From Balanoglossus misakiensis (lineage: Eukaryota; Hemichordata), in the NCBI GenBank assembly GCA_040954595.2, contig CM082584.2, forward strand, positions 620,001 through 684,000: DNA of 64,000 nt, given 5' to 3'. Made by a program: the position numbers and the translations under genes. A model generated the notes under the pieces. It ran no database searches. It had not been told where the DNA came from and saw nothing but the letters and a program-made list of their open reading frames with translations. The stretch's first letter is position 1, and the number at the start of each line of letters is the position of its first letter. Shown piece by piece: positions 1 through 12,700 of this stretch.

Positions 1-2106
1 CTAGTACAAAGACGTTGGCTAAGTCGGGCAAACCGAAGAGGGAAAGTCACAGCGGGTCAACACTCGACATTTGTTCGGGTAGGACTGCATTATTGCCTGT
101 CAATATATAGAGAAAGCCCGAATTTAACCAGGGCGTTTCAAACACCGACGTTAGTTGGGGGCACGGCCTGCAGTACTGCCGGGTAAGCTTACATCGGCGT
201 ACCGCATATAATGTAGGGGGGGGGGGGGGACAGAACGGTTCAATACTACATTTATTAGATATCAGCTAATTTTGGACAATCATCTAAAATCTAAATCATT
301 TTTTCATATTTGGATATCTGATGATGTATGAAATTTCCATTTTATGTAAAAATGGTGCTGATTATAAAAAATGCACTCTGAATGAGCTGATTTAATACAA
401 AATTGCGTTTTTGCACCCAAAAGGTAATTTTTATGCAAAACATTCTTTATTTTTTTTAATTCGGTGACCTGATCATATATAAACAATTGCTTGTATGTTA
501 AACGTTTTTATGACTTTTAAAAGCAGTGACACTCGCGGCATTCAACACGAAAATAACAATTTTAGCCACAATTTGGTCAAAATGGTAAATTTTTGAAAAT
601 TACAAAAAAGACCTGTTTTCTACATTTTCGGAAATCTGATGGAGTATAGAATGCTCTTCGTATGTATATATCGATACAAATTCCACAAAAGACCGTCTAA
701 TTTGGCTCACTGCAGACAAAATTGCTTTTTACCAAATTTTCCTTGAAAATGTCATTTTTAGAAAAAAAAACTAAAAAAACCTTTGTTCTTCGAATTTGGT
801 GCCCTGATCATATATGACATGTTGATTGTATGTTAAAACTTTCGACCACTCCAAAAATGCAGAGATATTGACGGAATTCAATAAAAAATAGCCATTTTGG
901 CCATATTTTGACAAAAAAGGTAAATTTTTAAAAAATCATAAAAAATTAACTCTTTTCTTCATTTTCGGAAATATTATGGAGCATGAAGTGTCGTTCTCTT
1001 GTAAAAAGTGCTGCAAATTGCAGAAAAGGCGGTATAATTTGAATCACCCAAGACAAAATTACCATTTTCGACTTTTTTTTCGAAAAATTGTCTTTTTTAC
1101 AAAATAAATAAAAATAAATTCTTTTCTTAGTTTCAAACGGGTAGAGATACTTTCCACACGGATTTTCTAACATTGAATTCCCGTTCATCAACTCAGATTT
1201 CCTACAGCATAAGTCGGCTAAAATCCTGACACTCTAGAGCAGAAACAGTTGCACACTGGTAACGTTGAACAAGTCGATTTTTCTACGGCCTGGCTCGGCT
1301 AAATCTTCGTCACAATATGACAGACACTATCGTACGTTAGCAACGGTGATCAAGTCAGATTTTCTACGGCATGGCTTGGATAAAGCCCCGGCACTCTAGA
1401 GCAGAAACACGCGTACAGAGACCACGTTGATCAAGTCTGATCTCCTACGGCTTGGCTCGACTAAAACCCCGGCACACTATGATAGACACTAGAGTTCGTT
1501 AGCAACGTTGATCAAGTCAGATTTCCTACGGCATGGCTTGGCTAAAGCCCTGGCACTCTAGAGCAGAAACACGCGTACAAAAACCACGTTGATCTACTCA
1601 CATTTCCTTCGACCTGGCACGGCTGATGCCCCGGCACTATATATAGGACACAGACTGGCGTAAGTTAACAACGGTAATCACGTCGGGTTTCCTACGGCCT
1701 GGCTCAGCTGAAGCCCCGGCGCTCTAGAGCAGAAACAGGCGTACATTGACCACGTTGATCAAGTCAGATTTCCTACGGCGTGACTCGGCTGGTGCACCGG
1801 CTCTATATGACACAGACTGGCGTAAGTTATCAACGGTGATTACGTCGGATTTCCTACGGCCTGGTTTAGCTGAAGCCCCGGCACTTTAGAGCGGAAACAC
1901 GCGTACTTTGACCACGATGATCAAGTCAGATCTCCTACGGCCTGGCTCGACTAAAACCCCGGCACACCATGACAGACACTAGCGTTCGTTAGCAACGGTG
2001 ATCAAGTCGGATTACCTTCGGCCTGGCTCTGCAAAAGACCCGACACTCTAGTACAAAGACGTTGGCTAAGTCGGGCAAACCGAACAGGGAAAGTCACAGC
2101 GGGTCA
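1..2106 (+). repeat. Satellite array, block 1 (unit 1 and start of unit 2)
   Basis: Unit 1 runs from 1 to 2047 and unit 2 starts at 2048; both start CTAGTACAAAGACG. The first roughly 1.15 kb of a unit is AT-rich and made of three diverged modules of about 325 bp, each with a GGATATCTGATG/GGAAATCTGATGG/GGAAATATTATGG-like core (near 311, 630 and 968). The rest is GC-richer and built from 81-82-bp subrepeats that alternate between a CTCTAGAGCAGAAACACGCG type and a GACAGACACTAGCGTTCG type. A run of 14 G lies at 216-229. There is no coding signal; the short ORFs recur only because the satellite does. Confidence 0.93.
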
Positions 2107-2108
2107 TT

Positions 2109-2393
2109 ATGGTGGTCTTCGGTAACGCCAACGAAGCCAGACAGATTTTATTTGCGGCCCCTGGATGCCTGAAAGGAAACAAGTTGAAAGGAAACCAGAT
2201 TTATGTGTCTGACGATGTAAGCAAGAAAGTATACGCGGAACGGAAGAGGCTACTACAGTATGCAAGCAAGATAAAGTGAGAAGCGTCGACGAAAAGCTGC
2301 TACATAGCTTGGAAAGTGCCGGCAACACTCGTAATCAAGTACGCTAATGGTGTCAAAAAGGAACTCACGGTAAATGACATTCCAGAAAAATGA
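2109..2393 (+). pseudogene. ORF1 C-terminal remnant of the L1/Tx1-like LINE
   Basis: From 2109 one frame reads 56 codons to a TGA at 2277-2279, then continues in the same frame to a second stop at 2391-2393. The first part includes FGNANEARQILFAAPG and QIYVSDDVSKKVYAERKRLL, a pattern like the RRM/C-terminal region of L1-type ORF1 proteins. The second part (PATLVIKYANGVKKELT) resembles the strand that follows it. The 5' part of ORF1 is absent because of the truncation. The internal TGA is either a nonsense mutation or means the real ORF1 ends there. The assignment rests on pattern only. Confidence 0.55.
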
Positions 2394-2854
2394 CATTTGT
2401 AAATGTAAATGAAAATTGTAAATGTAAACTGGATAGTAGCGTACGACTTTGAATTACCAAACACAGTATTCATAGAATAACGGTAACGTTGTCGGCCATT
2501 GATTTTAAAGATCTCAATACACCTCCGACACAGAGAAGGTGTGGCACTCGAGCAGAGTAGGTTTTTTTTTTCTTGCCCTTCTTTTTTGTTCTTTTTGTAT
2601 TTCTTCTCCTTTTCGTCTTGCCCCCTTTCCCTGTTTGTTTTTTTCCTCCGGGGAAGGGAGTTTCGTCTCTTCTCAGTCTTCTCTTTTTTTTGGCCCTTTG
2701 GGTTTTTTTCTCTCGCCTCTGTTGGCCCTTAGGGTGTGTTTGTCTTGTTTGTTTGTTGTTTCTTGATGGGTTTATTTCAAAGCGGGACACATCAGTCAAT
2801 TTTCAGAAATGTTTTTGGAAGCAGTCGACACAACACATTTCATGACAATTTGAA
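2394..2854. other. Inter-ORF spacer with a strand-biased pyrimidine tract
   Basis: This lies between the ORF1 remnant and ORF2. From about 2560 to 2760 the plus strand is nearly all T, C and G-poor stretches (TTTTTTTTCTTGCCC, CTTTTTGTATTTC and similar). Overlapping ORFs in several frames here are low-complexity artefacts. It may be a spacer or a leader for ORF2 translation, but the sequence does not decide this. Confidence 0.6.
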
Positions 2855-5800
2855 ATGGATTTTTCAGTTTTGACGTTTAATACAAGAGGGCTCCGTAGTT
2901 TCAAAAAAAGGAAAAAACTTGGATGTTGGTTAAATAGTAAGAACCCCACATTTACTTTCTTACAAGAAACCCACAGTGTAAAAGACGATGTTCACTTTTG
3001 GTCAACTCAATTTAATGGTCGCTGTTGGTTTTCGCATGGAACAAACAATAGTAGAGGTGTAATAACAATTATCAATAACCCAAATATTATAGTTAACAAT
3101 TCTGTAACTGACGATATGGGTAGATTTATTCTTATTGATGTAAATTTAGACAATACGCCTTGTATACTACTTAATGTATATGCACCCAATATAGAGAAAG
3201 AGCATGTAATTTTTCTAGAAGAAATGTATTTTTTGCTGGTCAAATATGTAACCGATCCCAACACAATTGTCATTTTAGGAGGGGATTTAAATTTCACCTA
3301 TAATATTGCCCTTGATCGCTCAGGAGGCAATCCTAAACCATGGGGAAAGTCCATTGCTCTTTTAGATAGGATATCTGACGTCTTCAATTTGATTGATATA
3401 TGGAGGGTGCGTCATGAAGAAAAGAGAGGTTTTACCTGGAGAAGGCGCAGGCCTTATATCACTCAGAGTAGACTTGATTATTTTTTCATTTCTAGCGATT
3501 TACAGCAACAAATCAGTAGCGTTCAGATTATTCCTGGAGTGGATTCCGACCATTCAGCTGTCTCTTTGGTGTATAAATCTTGCCAAAACGAGCGGGGTCC
3601 TGGCTACTGGAAGTTTAATTCTAGTTTAATTTACGACAGTACTTTCAAAACCATTCTGCACGATAATATTGACGAGTGGATTAGTGAATCCACTAGGTTA
3701 AATGATGGGGTTCGTTGGGACTTCATAAAATTTAAGATTAGAGGTTTTGTGATTGACTACAGCAAAACAGTGGCGAAAAAACGTAGACAGAATTTACAGA
3801 ATCTTGAACTGTCGGTGAATTTTCTTGAGGGTCTTTGTTCTAATCATCCTACAGTGCAAAATTACGAGATGCTCGAGTCAGCAAAGAGTGATTTGGAGAA
3901 AGTTTATGATTATATTACAGAAGGAGCGGTCGTAAGATCCAGGATTAATTGGTACGAGAAAGGTGAAAAATGTAACAAGTTCTTTTTAGGTTTGGAAAAG
4001 GTAAATAAACGCAACTCGAGTATCAGCAATTTGAAGAAAGATGAGTATACAATTATAGACAACCCAAAGAATATTTTGTGTGAAATTAAGCAGTTTTATG
4101 CCAAGCTTTACTCAAGGTGCGCCACAAACTCCAACGATGTGCATTATTTCCTGGATGCAAATTTACCAATGTTGTCAGAGAATGATAAAGTTTTGTGTGA
4201 GGGTCCTTTGACCCCTGGGGAAGTTTTCTCTGTTCTTCTCTCCCTTCCAGACAACAAAAGCCCCGGCAATGATGGCCTTACAAAAGAATTTTACGTGGCG
4301 TTTTGGCCACAGGTGGGGAATTTAGTTTTGAATTCTCTCAATTATGGTTACAGAACGGGGGAATTTTCAAATTCACAGAAACAGAGTGTCATAACTCTGA
4401 TTGATAAACCTGGGAAGGATCAACTCTATCTGAAAAATTGGAGACCAATCTCCCTTATGAATGTTGACATGAAGCTTGCTTCAAAATGCCTTGTTAAACG
4501 TATTGAGAAAGTTTTGCCCTGCTTAATTGGTGACTCCCAAGCGGCCTTTGTCCGGGGGAGAAACATTGGTGATTATATCCGTTTGATAGATGAGATTTTT
4601 CATCACACCTGTAATGCTGATATTCCAGCAATTTTATTAGCCATAGATTTCGAAAAAGCTTTTGACACTGTAAGTTGGGATTATCTCTACAATACATTGT
4701 CATCCTTTAATTTTGGAGTGTCCTTCATCAACTGGGTTAAAGCCTTATATTTTAACATTGAAAGCACTGTAATGAACAATGGGTTTGGGACTGGCTATTT
4801 TAAGCTTGAGAAGGGAGTGCGCCAAGGCGACCCTTTGTCACCTATGTTATTTATTCTGGTTTTAGAAACACTCTTGCATTCAATAAGAAATAACCGGCAA
4901 ATTAGTGGTATCAATATTGGCAGTGTTGAAATTAAGGAGTCGGCGTTCGCCGACGATATGACCTGTTTTTTATCAAATGAAAACTCTGTAAGAATTGTTT
5001 TTGAAATGTTAACTTCCTTTTATAATGCTTCTGGTTTGAAAGTCAACAAAGATAAGACAGAAGCTGTTTGGCTTGGGAAATGGAGACTTCGAAAAGATGA
5101 GGCGTTCGGGGTAAAGTGGCCCACCCCTACTATCAAGATTGTGGGGATTCATCTTTCTTATAATGAAAAAATTGCCCAGGAAAAAAATATTGTTACCCCA
5201 GTCGAAAATCTAAAAAAGGTCCTCAATATGTGGAAAACTAGGAATTTGACCATCATTGGGAAAGTTCAAGTTATTAAGTCATTGGCAATTTCCAAATTAA
5301 CATATGTGCTTACACATGTAATTTTTCCTAATGAAGTAATAGGTCGGGTTCATAAGTTAATTTATAATTTTCTCTGGAATGGACAAGACCGGGTTCGCAG
5401 GAATGTAATGATAGGGGAGGTGGGCCAAGGAGGCTTAAAAATGCCCAATTTAGATGTGATGATAAAAACAAAGCAAGTATTACTGATTAAACGCCTGTTG
5501 AATGAGGAATGTAAACACCCTTGGAAACACATTGTCTTACACAGTTTAGAGAAAGTCGGTGGAAAATTACTTTTTAAATGTAACTTCCGCACCAATCTTT
5601 TGCCTGTCCAAGTTTCCAGTTTTATAAATAATTGTCTTGTCACATGGTCAGAAATCAACATAATTCCAAATACTACAGACCAGGTGATTTGGAACAACAG
5701 AAACGTCCTCGTTGGAGGAAAGTCGGTATTTTATAAGGCTTTTTCTGACGCTGGCTTTAATTTCATCCCTGACATGTTTACAGGTTTTAATAGAGTATCA

Positions 5801-6568
5801 TGGTCTGTATTTGAGCAGAAAGGCCTGAATTTAAATCAGAAATTGAAGTGGTTAGGATTGACACTTTCTGTTCCAAACAAGTTAAAAAATTGTACCAAAG
5901 CACATAGTGTACATAAGCTTTGTATTTCATTGAATGGCACAATCTGTAATTTAGACACTTTAACGAAAAAGAGTTTGAAATGTAATTTGAACGACCGTAT
6001 TATAGAGACTCCAAAAAGTCAAGCAACACTGGAAAAAATGTTGAATATATTTAATCTAAACTGGGAAAAAATGTATGACTTCACTTACAAGTTATCAATA
6101 CATTGTAAGGCTAGAGCTTTTCAATTTAAATTACTTCACAATATTTTGTATACAAACAAACAGCTAAACAGGTACAATCCACAGAAATTTCCAACTGCTC
6201 TTTGTGATTTATGTAAAGTGGAAACAGAGTCCATCGACCATTTATTTCATAGTTGCAATTGTACTACTGCTCTCTGGAGGGACCTACTGTTTACGTTGGG
6301 TATCCCTCTTAAATTGAAAAAACCACCATCAGTGTTATGTATGGTTTTGGGTGACCCAAACGAGACTTTTATAGTCAATTTTATAGCAATGCAAGTTAGA
6401 ATGTACATTTACTACTGTAAATTAAATAATCGAATTCCGAATATCACTGGGTTTATTGTTCAGCTCAAAAACATACATGAAATTGAACTTAAGATTGCAA
6501 CTGCAAATCATAAAATGTATTTTCATCTTAAAAAATGGTCATCACTTATGAGGTATATAACAAACTGA
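2855..6568 (+). CDS. LINE ORF2: AP endonuclease and reverse transcriptase (L1/Tx1 group)
   Basis: This 1237-aa protein nicks target DNA and reverse transcribes the element's RNA at the nick. The N-terminal apurinic-like endonuclease (about 1-240) shows FNTRG near residue 9, LQETHS with Glu38, GGDLNF and DSDHS with His233. The central reverse transcriptase shows AIDFEKAFDTVSW, the GVRQGDPLSPMLF block and FADD at 700-701. Near the C terminus CDLCKVETESIDHLFHSC is the Cys/His motif typical of L1/Tx1 proteins. The reading frame is intact, with all catalytic motifs present, so the insertion may be young. The start follows a long non-coding stretch and MDFSVLTFNTRG is the usual N terminus of such proteins. 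Confidence 0.93.
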   Translation: MDFSVLTFNTRGLRSFKKRKKLGCWLNSKNPTFTFLQETHSVKDDVHFWSTQFNGRCWFSHGTNNSRGVITIINNPNIIVNNSVTDDMGRFILIDVNLDNTPCILLNVYAPNIEKEHVIFLEEMYFLLVKYVTDPNTIVILGGDLNFTYNIALDRSGGNPKPWGKSIALLDRISDVFNLIDIWRVRHEEKRGFTWRRRRPYITQSRLDYFFISSDLQQQISSVQIIPGVDSDHSAVSLVYKSCQNERGPGYWKFNSSLIYDSTFKTILHDNIDEWISESTRLNDGVRWDFIKFKIRGFVIDYSKTVAKKRRQNLQNLELSVNFLEGLCSNHPTVQNYEMLESAKSDLEKVYDYITEGAVVRSRINWYEKGEKCNKFFLGLEKVNKRNSSISNLKKDEYTIIDNPKNILCEIKQFYAKLYSRCATNSNDVHYFLDANLPMLSENDKVLCEGPLTPGEVFSVLLSLPDNKSPGNDGLTKEFYVAFWPQVGNLVLNSLNYGYRTGEFSNSQKQSVITLIDKPGKDQLYLKNWRPISLMNVDMKLASKCLVKRIEKVLPCLIGDSQAAFVRGRNIGDYIRLIDEIFHHTCNADIPAILLAIDFEKAFDTVSWDYLYNTLSSFNFGVSFINWVKALYFNIESTVMNNGFGTGYFKLEKGVRQGDPLSPMLFILVLETLLHSIRNNRQISGINIGSVEIKESAFADDMTCFLSNENSVRIVFEMLTSFYNASGLKVNKDKTEAVWLGKWRLRKDEAFGVKWPTPTIKIVGIHLSYNEKIAQEKNIVTPVENLKKVLNMWKTRNLTIIGKVQVIKSLAISKLTYVLTHVIFPNEVIGRVHKLIYNFLWNGQDRVRRNVMIGEVGQGGLKMPNLDVMIKTKQVLLIKRLLNEECKHPWKHIVLHSLEKVGGKLLFKCNFRTNLLPVQVSSFINNCLVTWSEINIIPNTTDQVIWNNRNVLVGGKSVFYKAFSDAGFNFIPDMFTGFNRVSWSVFEQKGLNLNQKLKWLGLTLSVPNKLKNCTKAHSVHKLCISLNGTICNLDTLTKKSLKCNLNDRIIETPKSQATLEKMLNIFNLNWEKMYDFTYKLSIHCKARAFQFKLLHNILYTNKQLNRYNPQKFPTALCDLCKVETESIDHLFHSCNCTTALWRDLLFTLGIPLKLKKPPSVLCMVLGDPNETFIVNFIAMQVRMYIYYCKLNNRIPNITGFIVQLKNIHEIELKIATANHKMYFHLKKWSSLMRYITN

Positions 6569-6735
6569 GAATACCAGATTGTTTTTTTTTTTTTCTCTTC
6601 TTTCCATTAAGTTATGCTTCCAAAAAATAATTGTCAATTTTTTTTTTTTTTTTTTTTTTTAAATCTACTTATGTATCAAAATGACTGTTTGTGTTCCCAA
6701 TAAAAAGTATTAAAAAAAAAAAAAAAAAAAAAAAA
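6569..6735 (+). other. LINE 3' UTR and poly(A) tail
   Basis: This holds two T-runs (near 6582 and 6640), an AATAAA signal at 6699-6704 and a terminal A-run from about 6712 that abuts the downstream target-site duplication. Confidence 0.85.
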
Positions 6736-9700
6736 GTCACAGCGGGTCAACACTCGACATTTGTTCCGGTAGGACTGCATTATTGCCTGTCAATTTATAG
6801 AGAAAGCCCAAATTTAACCAGGGCGTTTCAAACACCGACGTTAGTTGGGGGCACGGCCTGCAGTACTGCCGGGTAAGCTGACATCAGCGTACCGCATATA
6901 ATGTAGGGGGGGGGGGGAACAGAACGGTTAAATAATACATTTATCAGATATCAGCTAATTTTGGACAATCATCTAAAATGTAAATCATCTTTTCATATTT
7001 GGATATCTGATGATGTATGACATTTCCATTATATGTAAAAATGGTGCTGATTATAAAAATGCACTCTGAATGAGCTGATTTAATGCAAAATTGCGTTTTA
7101 TTCGTTTTTGCACCAAAAAGGTCATTTTTAGGCAAAACATTCTTTATTTTTTTAATTCGGTGACCTGATCATATATAAACAATTGCTTGTATGTTAAAAG
7201 TTTTTATGACTTTTAAAAGCAGTGACACTGGCGGCATTCAACACGAAAATAACAATTTTAGCCACAATTTGGTCAAAATGGTAAATTTTTGAAAATTACA
7301 AAAAATACCTGTTTTCTACATTTTCGGAAATCTGATGGAGTATAGAATGCTCTTCGTATGTATATATCGATACAAATTCCACAAAAGACCGTCTAATTTG
7401 GCTCACTGCAGACAAAATTGCGTTTTACAAAATTTTCCTTGAAAATGTCATTTTTAGAAAAAAAAAATAAAAAAACCTTTTATCTTCGAATTTGGTGCCC
7501 TGATCATATATGACATGTTGATTGTATGTTAAAACTTTCCAAAAATGCAGAGATATTGACGGAATTCAAGAAAAAATAGCCATTTTGGCCATATTTTGAC
7601 AAAAATGGTAAATTTTTAAAAAATCATAAAAAATTAACTCTTTTCTTCATTTTCGGAAATATTATGGAGCATGAAGTGTCGTTCTCTTGTAAAAAGTGCT
7701 GCAAATTCCAGAAAAGGCGGTATAATTTGAATCACCCAAGACAAAATTACCATTTTCGACTTTTTTTCGAAAAATTGTCTTTTTTACAAAATAAATAAGA
7801 ATTAATTCTTTTCTTAGTTTCAAACGGGTAGAGATACTTTCCACACGGGTTTTCTAACATTGAATTCCCGTTCATCAACTCAGATTTCCTACAGCATAAG
7901 TCGGCTAAAACCCTGAGACTTTAGAGCAGAAACAGTTGCACACTGGTAACGTTGAACAAGTCGATTTTTCTACGGCCTGGCTCGGCTAAATCTCCGTCAC
8001 AATATGACAGACACTATCGTACGTTAGCAACGGTGATCAAGTCAGATTTTCAACGGCATGGGTTGGATAAAGCCCCGGCACTCTAGAGCAGAAACACGCG
8101 TACAGAGACCACGTTGATCAAGTCTGATCTCCTACGGCTTGGCTCGACTAAAACCCCGGCACACTATGACAGACACTAGCGTTCGTTAGCAACGTTGATC
8201 AAGTCAGATTTCCTACGGCATGGCTTTGCTAAAGCCCTGACACTCTAGAGCAGAAACACGCGTACAGAGACCACGTTGATCTACTCACATTTCCTTCGGC
8301 CTGGCACGGCTGGTGCACCGGCTCTATATGACACAGACTGGCGTAAGTTATCAACGGTGATTACGTCGGATTTCCTACGGCCTGGTTTAGCTGAAGCCCC
8401 GGCACTTTAGAGCGGAAACACGCGTACATTGACCACGTTGATCAAGTCAGATCTCCTACGGCCTGGCTCGACTAAAACCCCGGCACACCATGACAGACAC
8501 TAGCGTTCGTTAGCAACGGTGATCAAGTCGGATTTCCTTCGGCCTGGCTCTGTAAAAGACCCGATACTCTAGTACAAAGACGTTGGCTAAGTCGGGCAAA
8601 CCGAACAGGGAAAGTCACAGCGGGTCAACACTCGACATTTGTTCCGGTAGGACTGCATTATTGCCTGTCAATTTATAGAGAAAGCCCGAATTTAACCAGG
8701 GCGTTTCAAACACCGACGTTAGTTGGGGGCACGGCCTGCAGTACTGCCGGGTAAGCTGACATCAGCGTACCGCATATAATGTAGGGGGGGGGGACAGAAC
8801 GGTTAAATACTACATTTATCAGATATCAGCTAATTTTGGACAATCATCTAAAATGTAAATCATCTTTTCATATTTGGATATCTGATGATGTATGACATTT
8901 CCATTATATGTAAAAATGGTGCTGATTATAAAAATGCACTCTGAATGAGCTGATTTAATGCAAAATTGCGTTTTATTCGTTTTTGCACCAAAAAGGTCAT
9001 TTTTAGGCAAAACATTCTTTATTTTTTTAATTCGGTGACCTGATCATATATAAACAATTGCTTGTATGTTAAAAGTTTTTATGACTTTTAAAAGCAGTGA
9101 CACTGGCGGCATTCAACACGAAAATAACAATTTTAGCCACAATTTGGTCAAAATGGTAAATTTTTGAAAATTACAAAAAATACCTGTTTTCTACATTTTC
9201 GGAAATCTGATGGAGTATAGAATGCTCTTCGTATGTATATATCGATACAAATTCCACAAAAGACCGTCTAATTTGGCTCACTGCAGACAAAATTGCGTTT
9301 TACAAAATTTTCCTTGAAAATGTCATTTTTAGAAAAAAAAAATAAAAAAACCTTTTATCTTCGAATTTGGTGCCCTGATCATATATGACATGTTGATTGT
9401 ATGTTAAAACTTTCCAAAAATGCAGAGATATTGACGGAATTCAAGAAAAAATAGCCATTTTGGCCATATTTTGACAAAAATGGTAAATTTTTAAAAAATC
9501 ATAAAAAATTAACTCTTTTCTTCATTTTCGGAAATATTATGGAGCATGAAGTGTCGTTCTCTTGTAAAAAGTGCTGCAAATTCCAGAAAAGGCGGTATAA
9601 TTTGAATCACCCAAGACAAAATTACCATTTTCGACTTTTTTTCGAAAAATTGTCTTTTTTACAAAATAAATAAGAATTAATTCTTTTCTTAGTTTCAAAC

Positions 9701-12700
9701 GGGTAGAGATACTTTCCACACGGGTTTTCTAACATTGAATTCCCGTTCATCAACTCAGATTTCCTACAGCATAAGTCGGCTAAAACCCTGAGACTTTAGA
9801 GCAGAAACAGTTGCACACTGGTAACGTTGAACAAGTCGATTTTTCTACGGCCTGGCTCGGCTAAATCTCCGTCACAATATGACAGACACTATCGTACGTT
9901 AGCAACGGTGATCAAGTCAGATTTTCAACGGCATGGGTTGGATAAAGCCCCGGCACTCTAGAGCAGAAACACGCGTACAGAGACCACGTTGATCAAGTCT
10001 GATCTCCTACGGCTTGGCTCGACTAAAACCCCGGCACACTATGACAGACACTAGCGTTCGTTAGCAACGTTGATCAAGTCAGATTTCCTACGGCATGGCT
10101 TTGCTAAAGCCCTGACACTCTAGAGCAGAAACACGCGTACAGAGACCACGTTGATCTACTCACATTTCCTTCGGCCTGGCACGGCTGGTGCACCGGCTCT
10201 ATATGACACAGACTGGCGTAAGTTATCAACGGTGATTACGTCGGATTTCCTACGGCCTGGTTTAGCTGAAGCCCCGGCACTTTAGAGCGGAAACACGCGT
10301 ACATTGACCACGTTGATCAAGTCAGATCTCCTACGGCCTGGCTCGACTAAAACCCCGGCACACCATGACAGACACTAGCGTTCGTTAGCAACGGTGATCA
10401 AGTCGGATTTCCTTCGGCCTGGCTCTGTAAAAGACCCGACACTCTAGTACAAAGACGTTGGCTAAGTCGGGCAAACCGAACAGGGAAAGTCACAGCGGGT
10501 CAACACTCGACATTTGTTCCGGTAGGACTGCATTATTGCCTGTCAATTTATAGAGAAAGCCCGAATTTAACCAGGGCGTTTCAAACACCGACGTTAGTTG
10601 GGGGCACGGCCTGCAGTACTGCCGGGTAAGCTGACATCAGCGTACCGCATATAATGTAGGGGGGGGGGACAGAACGGTTAAATACTACATTTATCAGATA
10701 TCAGCTAATTTTGGACAATCATCTAAAATGTAAATCATCTTTTCATATTTGGATATCTGATGATGTATGACATTTCCATTATATGTAAAAATGGTGCTGA
10801 TTATAAAAATGCACTCTGAATGAGCTGATTTAATGCAAAATTGCGTTTTATTCGTTTTTGCACCAAAAAGGTCATTTTTAGGCAAAACATTCTTTATTTT
10901 TTTAATTCGGTGACCTGATCATATATAAACAATTGCTTGTATGTTAAAAGTTTTTATGACTTTTAAAAGCAGTGACACTGGCGGCATTCAACACGAAAAT
11001 AACAATTTTAGCCACAATTTGGTCAAAATGGTAAATTTTTGAAAATTACAAAAAATACCTGTTTTCTACATTTTCGGAAATCTGATGGAGTATAGAATGC
11101 TCTTCGTACGTATATATCGATACAAATTCCTCAAAAGACCGTCTAATTTGGCTCACTGCAGACAAAATTGCGTTTTACAAAATTTTCCTTGAAAATGTCA
11201 TTTTTAGAAAAAAAAATAAAAAAACCTTTTATCTTCGAATTTGGTGCCCTGATCATATATGACATGTTGATTGTATGTTAAAACTTTCGACCACTCCAAA
11301 AATGCAGAGATATTGACGGAATTCAAGAAAAAATAGCCATTTTGGCCATATTTTGACAAAAATGGTAAATTTTTAAAAAATCATAAAAAATTAACTCTTT
11401 TCTTCATTTTCGGAAATATTATGGAGCATGAAGTGTCGTTCTCTTGTAAAAAGTGCTGCAAATTCCAGAAAATGTGGTATAATTTGAATCACCCAAGACA
11501 AAATTACCATTTTCGACTTGTTTTCGAAAAATTGTCTTTTTTACAAAATAAATAAGAATAAATTCTTTTCTTAGTTTCAAACGGGTAGAGATACTTTCCA
11601 CACGGGTTTTCTAACATTGAATTCCCGTTTATCAACTCAGATTTCCTACAGCATAAGTCGGCTAAAACCCTGACACTCTAGAGCAGAAACAGTTGCACAC
11701 TGATAACGTTGAACAAGTCGATTTTTCTACGGCCTGGCACGGCTAAATCTCGTCACAATATGACAGACACTAGCGTACGTTAGCAACGGTGATCAAGTCA
11801 GATTTTCAACGGCATGGGTTGGATAAAGCCCCGGCACTCTAGAGCAGAAACACGCGTACAGAGACCACGTTGATCAAGTCTGATCTCCTACGGCTTGGCT
11901 CGACTAAAACCCCGGCACACTATGACAGACACTAGCGTTCGTTAGCAACGTTGATCAAGTCAGATTTCCTACGGCATGGCTCAGCTGAAGCCCCGGCACT
12001 CTAGAGCAGAAACAGGCGTACATTGACCACGTTGATCAAGTCAGATTTCCTACGGCGTGACTCGGCTGGTGCACCGGCTGTATATGACACAGACTGGCGT
12101 AAGTTATCAACGGTGATTACGTCGGATTTCCTACGGCCTGGTTTAGCTGAAGCCCCGGCACTTTAGAGCGGAAACACGCGTACATTGACCACGATGATCA
12201 AGTCAGATCTCCTACGGCCTGGCTCGACTAAAACCCCGGCACACCATGACAGACACTGGCGTTCGTTAGCAACGGTGATCAAGTCGGATTTCCTTCGGCC
12301 TGGCTCTGCAAAAGACCCGACACTCTAGTACAAAGACGTTGGCTAAGTCGGGCAAACCGAACAGGGAAAGTCACAGCGGGTCAACACTCGACATTTGTTC
12401 CGGTAGGACTGCTTTATTGCCTGTCAATTTATAGAGAAAGCCCGAATTTAACCAGGGCGTTTCAAACACCGACGTTAGTTGGGGGCACGGCCTGCAGTAC
12501 TGCCGGGTAAGCTGACATCAGCGTACCGCATATAATGTAGGGGGGGGGGGGGGAACAGAACGGTTAAATACTACATTTATCAGATATCAGCTAATTTTGG
12601 ACAATCATCTAAAATGTAAATCATCTTTTCATATTTGGATATCTGATGATGTATGAAATTTCCAATATATGTAAAAATGGTGCTGATTATAAAAAATGCA

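Larger units (their letters stand above)
2107..6735 (+). mobile_element. L1/Tx1-like non-LTR retrotransposon, 5'-truncated
   Basis: This 4.6-kb insertion sits in satellite unit 2. The 14-bp satellite sequence GTCACAGCGGGTCA occurs just before it (2093-2106) and just after its poly(A) tail (6736-6749), so it is a target-site duplication. The true duplication may be up to 17 bp because flanking A residues merge with the tail. In order it holds the C-terminal part of an ORF1, a pyrimidine-rich spacer, a complete endonuclease/reverse transcriptase ORF2, a short 3' UTR with AATAAA and a poly(A) tract. The 5' end lies inside ORF1, as expected of incomplete target-primed reverse transcription. Unit 2 without the insertion is about 1878 bp, matching its neighbours. 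Confidence 0.93.

Noticed and set aside
2499-2845. Plus-strand Phe/Leu/Ser-rich ORFs and a minus-strand Lys/Arg-rich ORF of up to 109 aa
   Set aside because: They are translations of a pyrimidine-rich tract in the LINE spacer.
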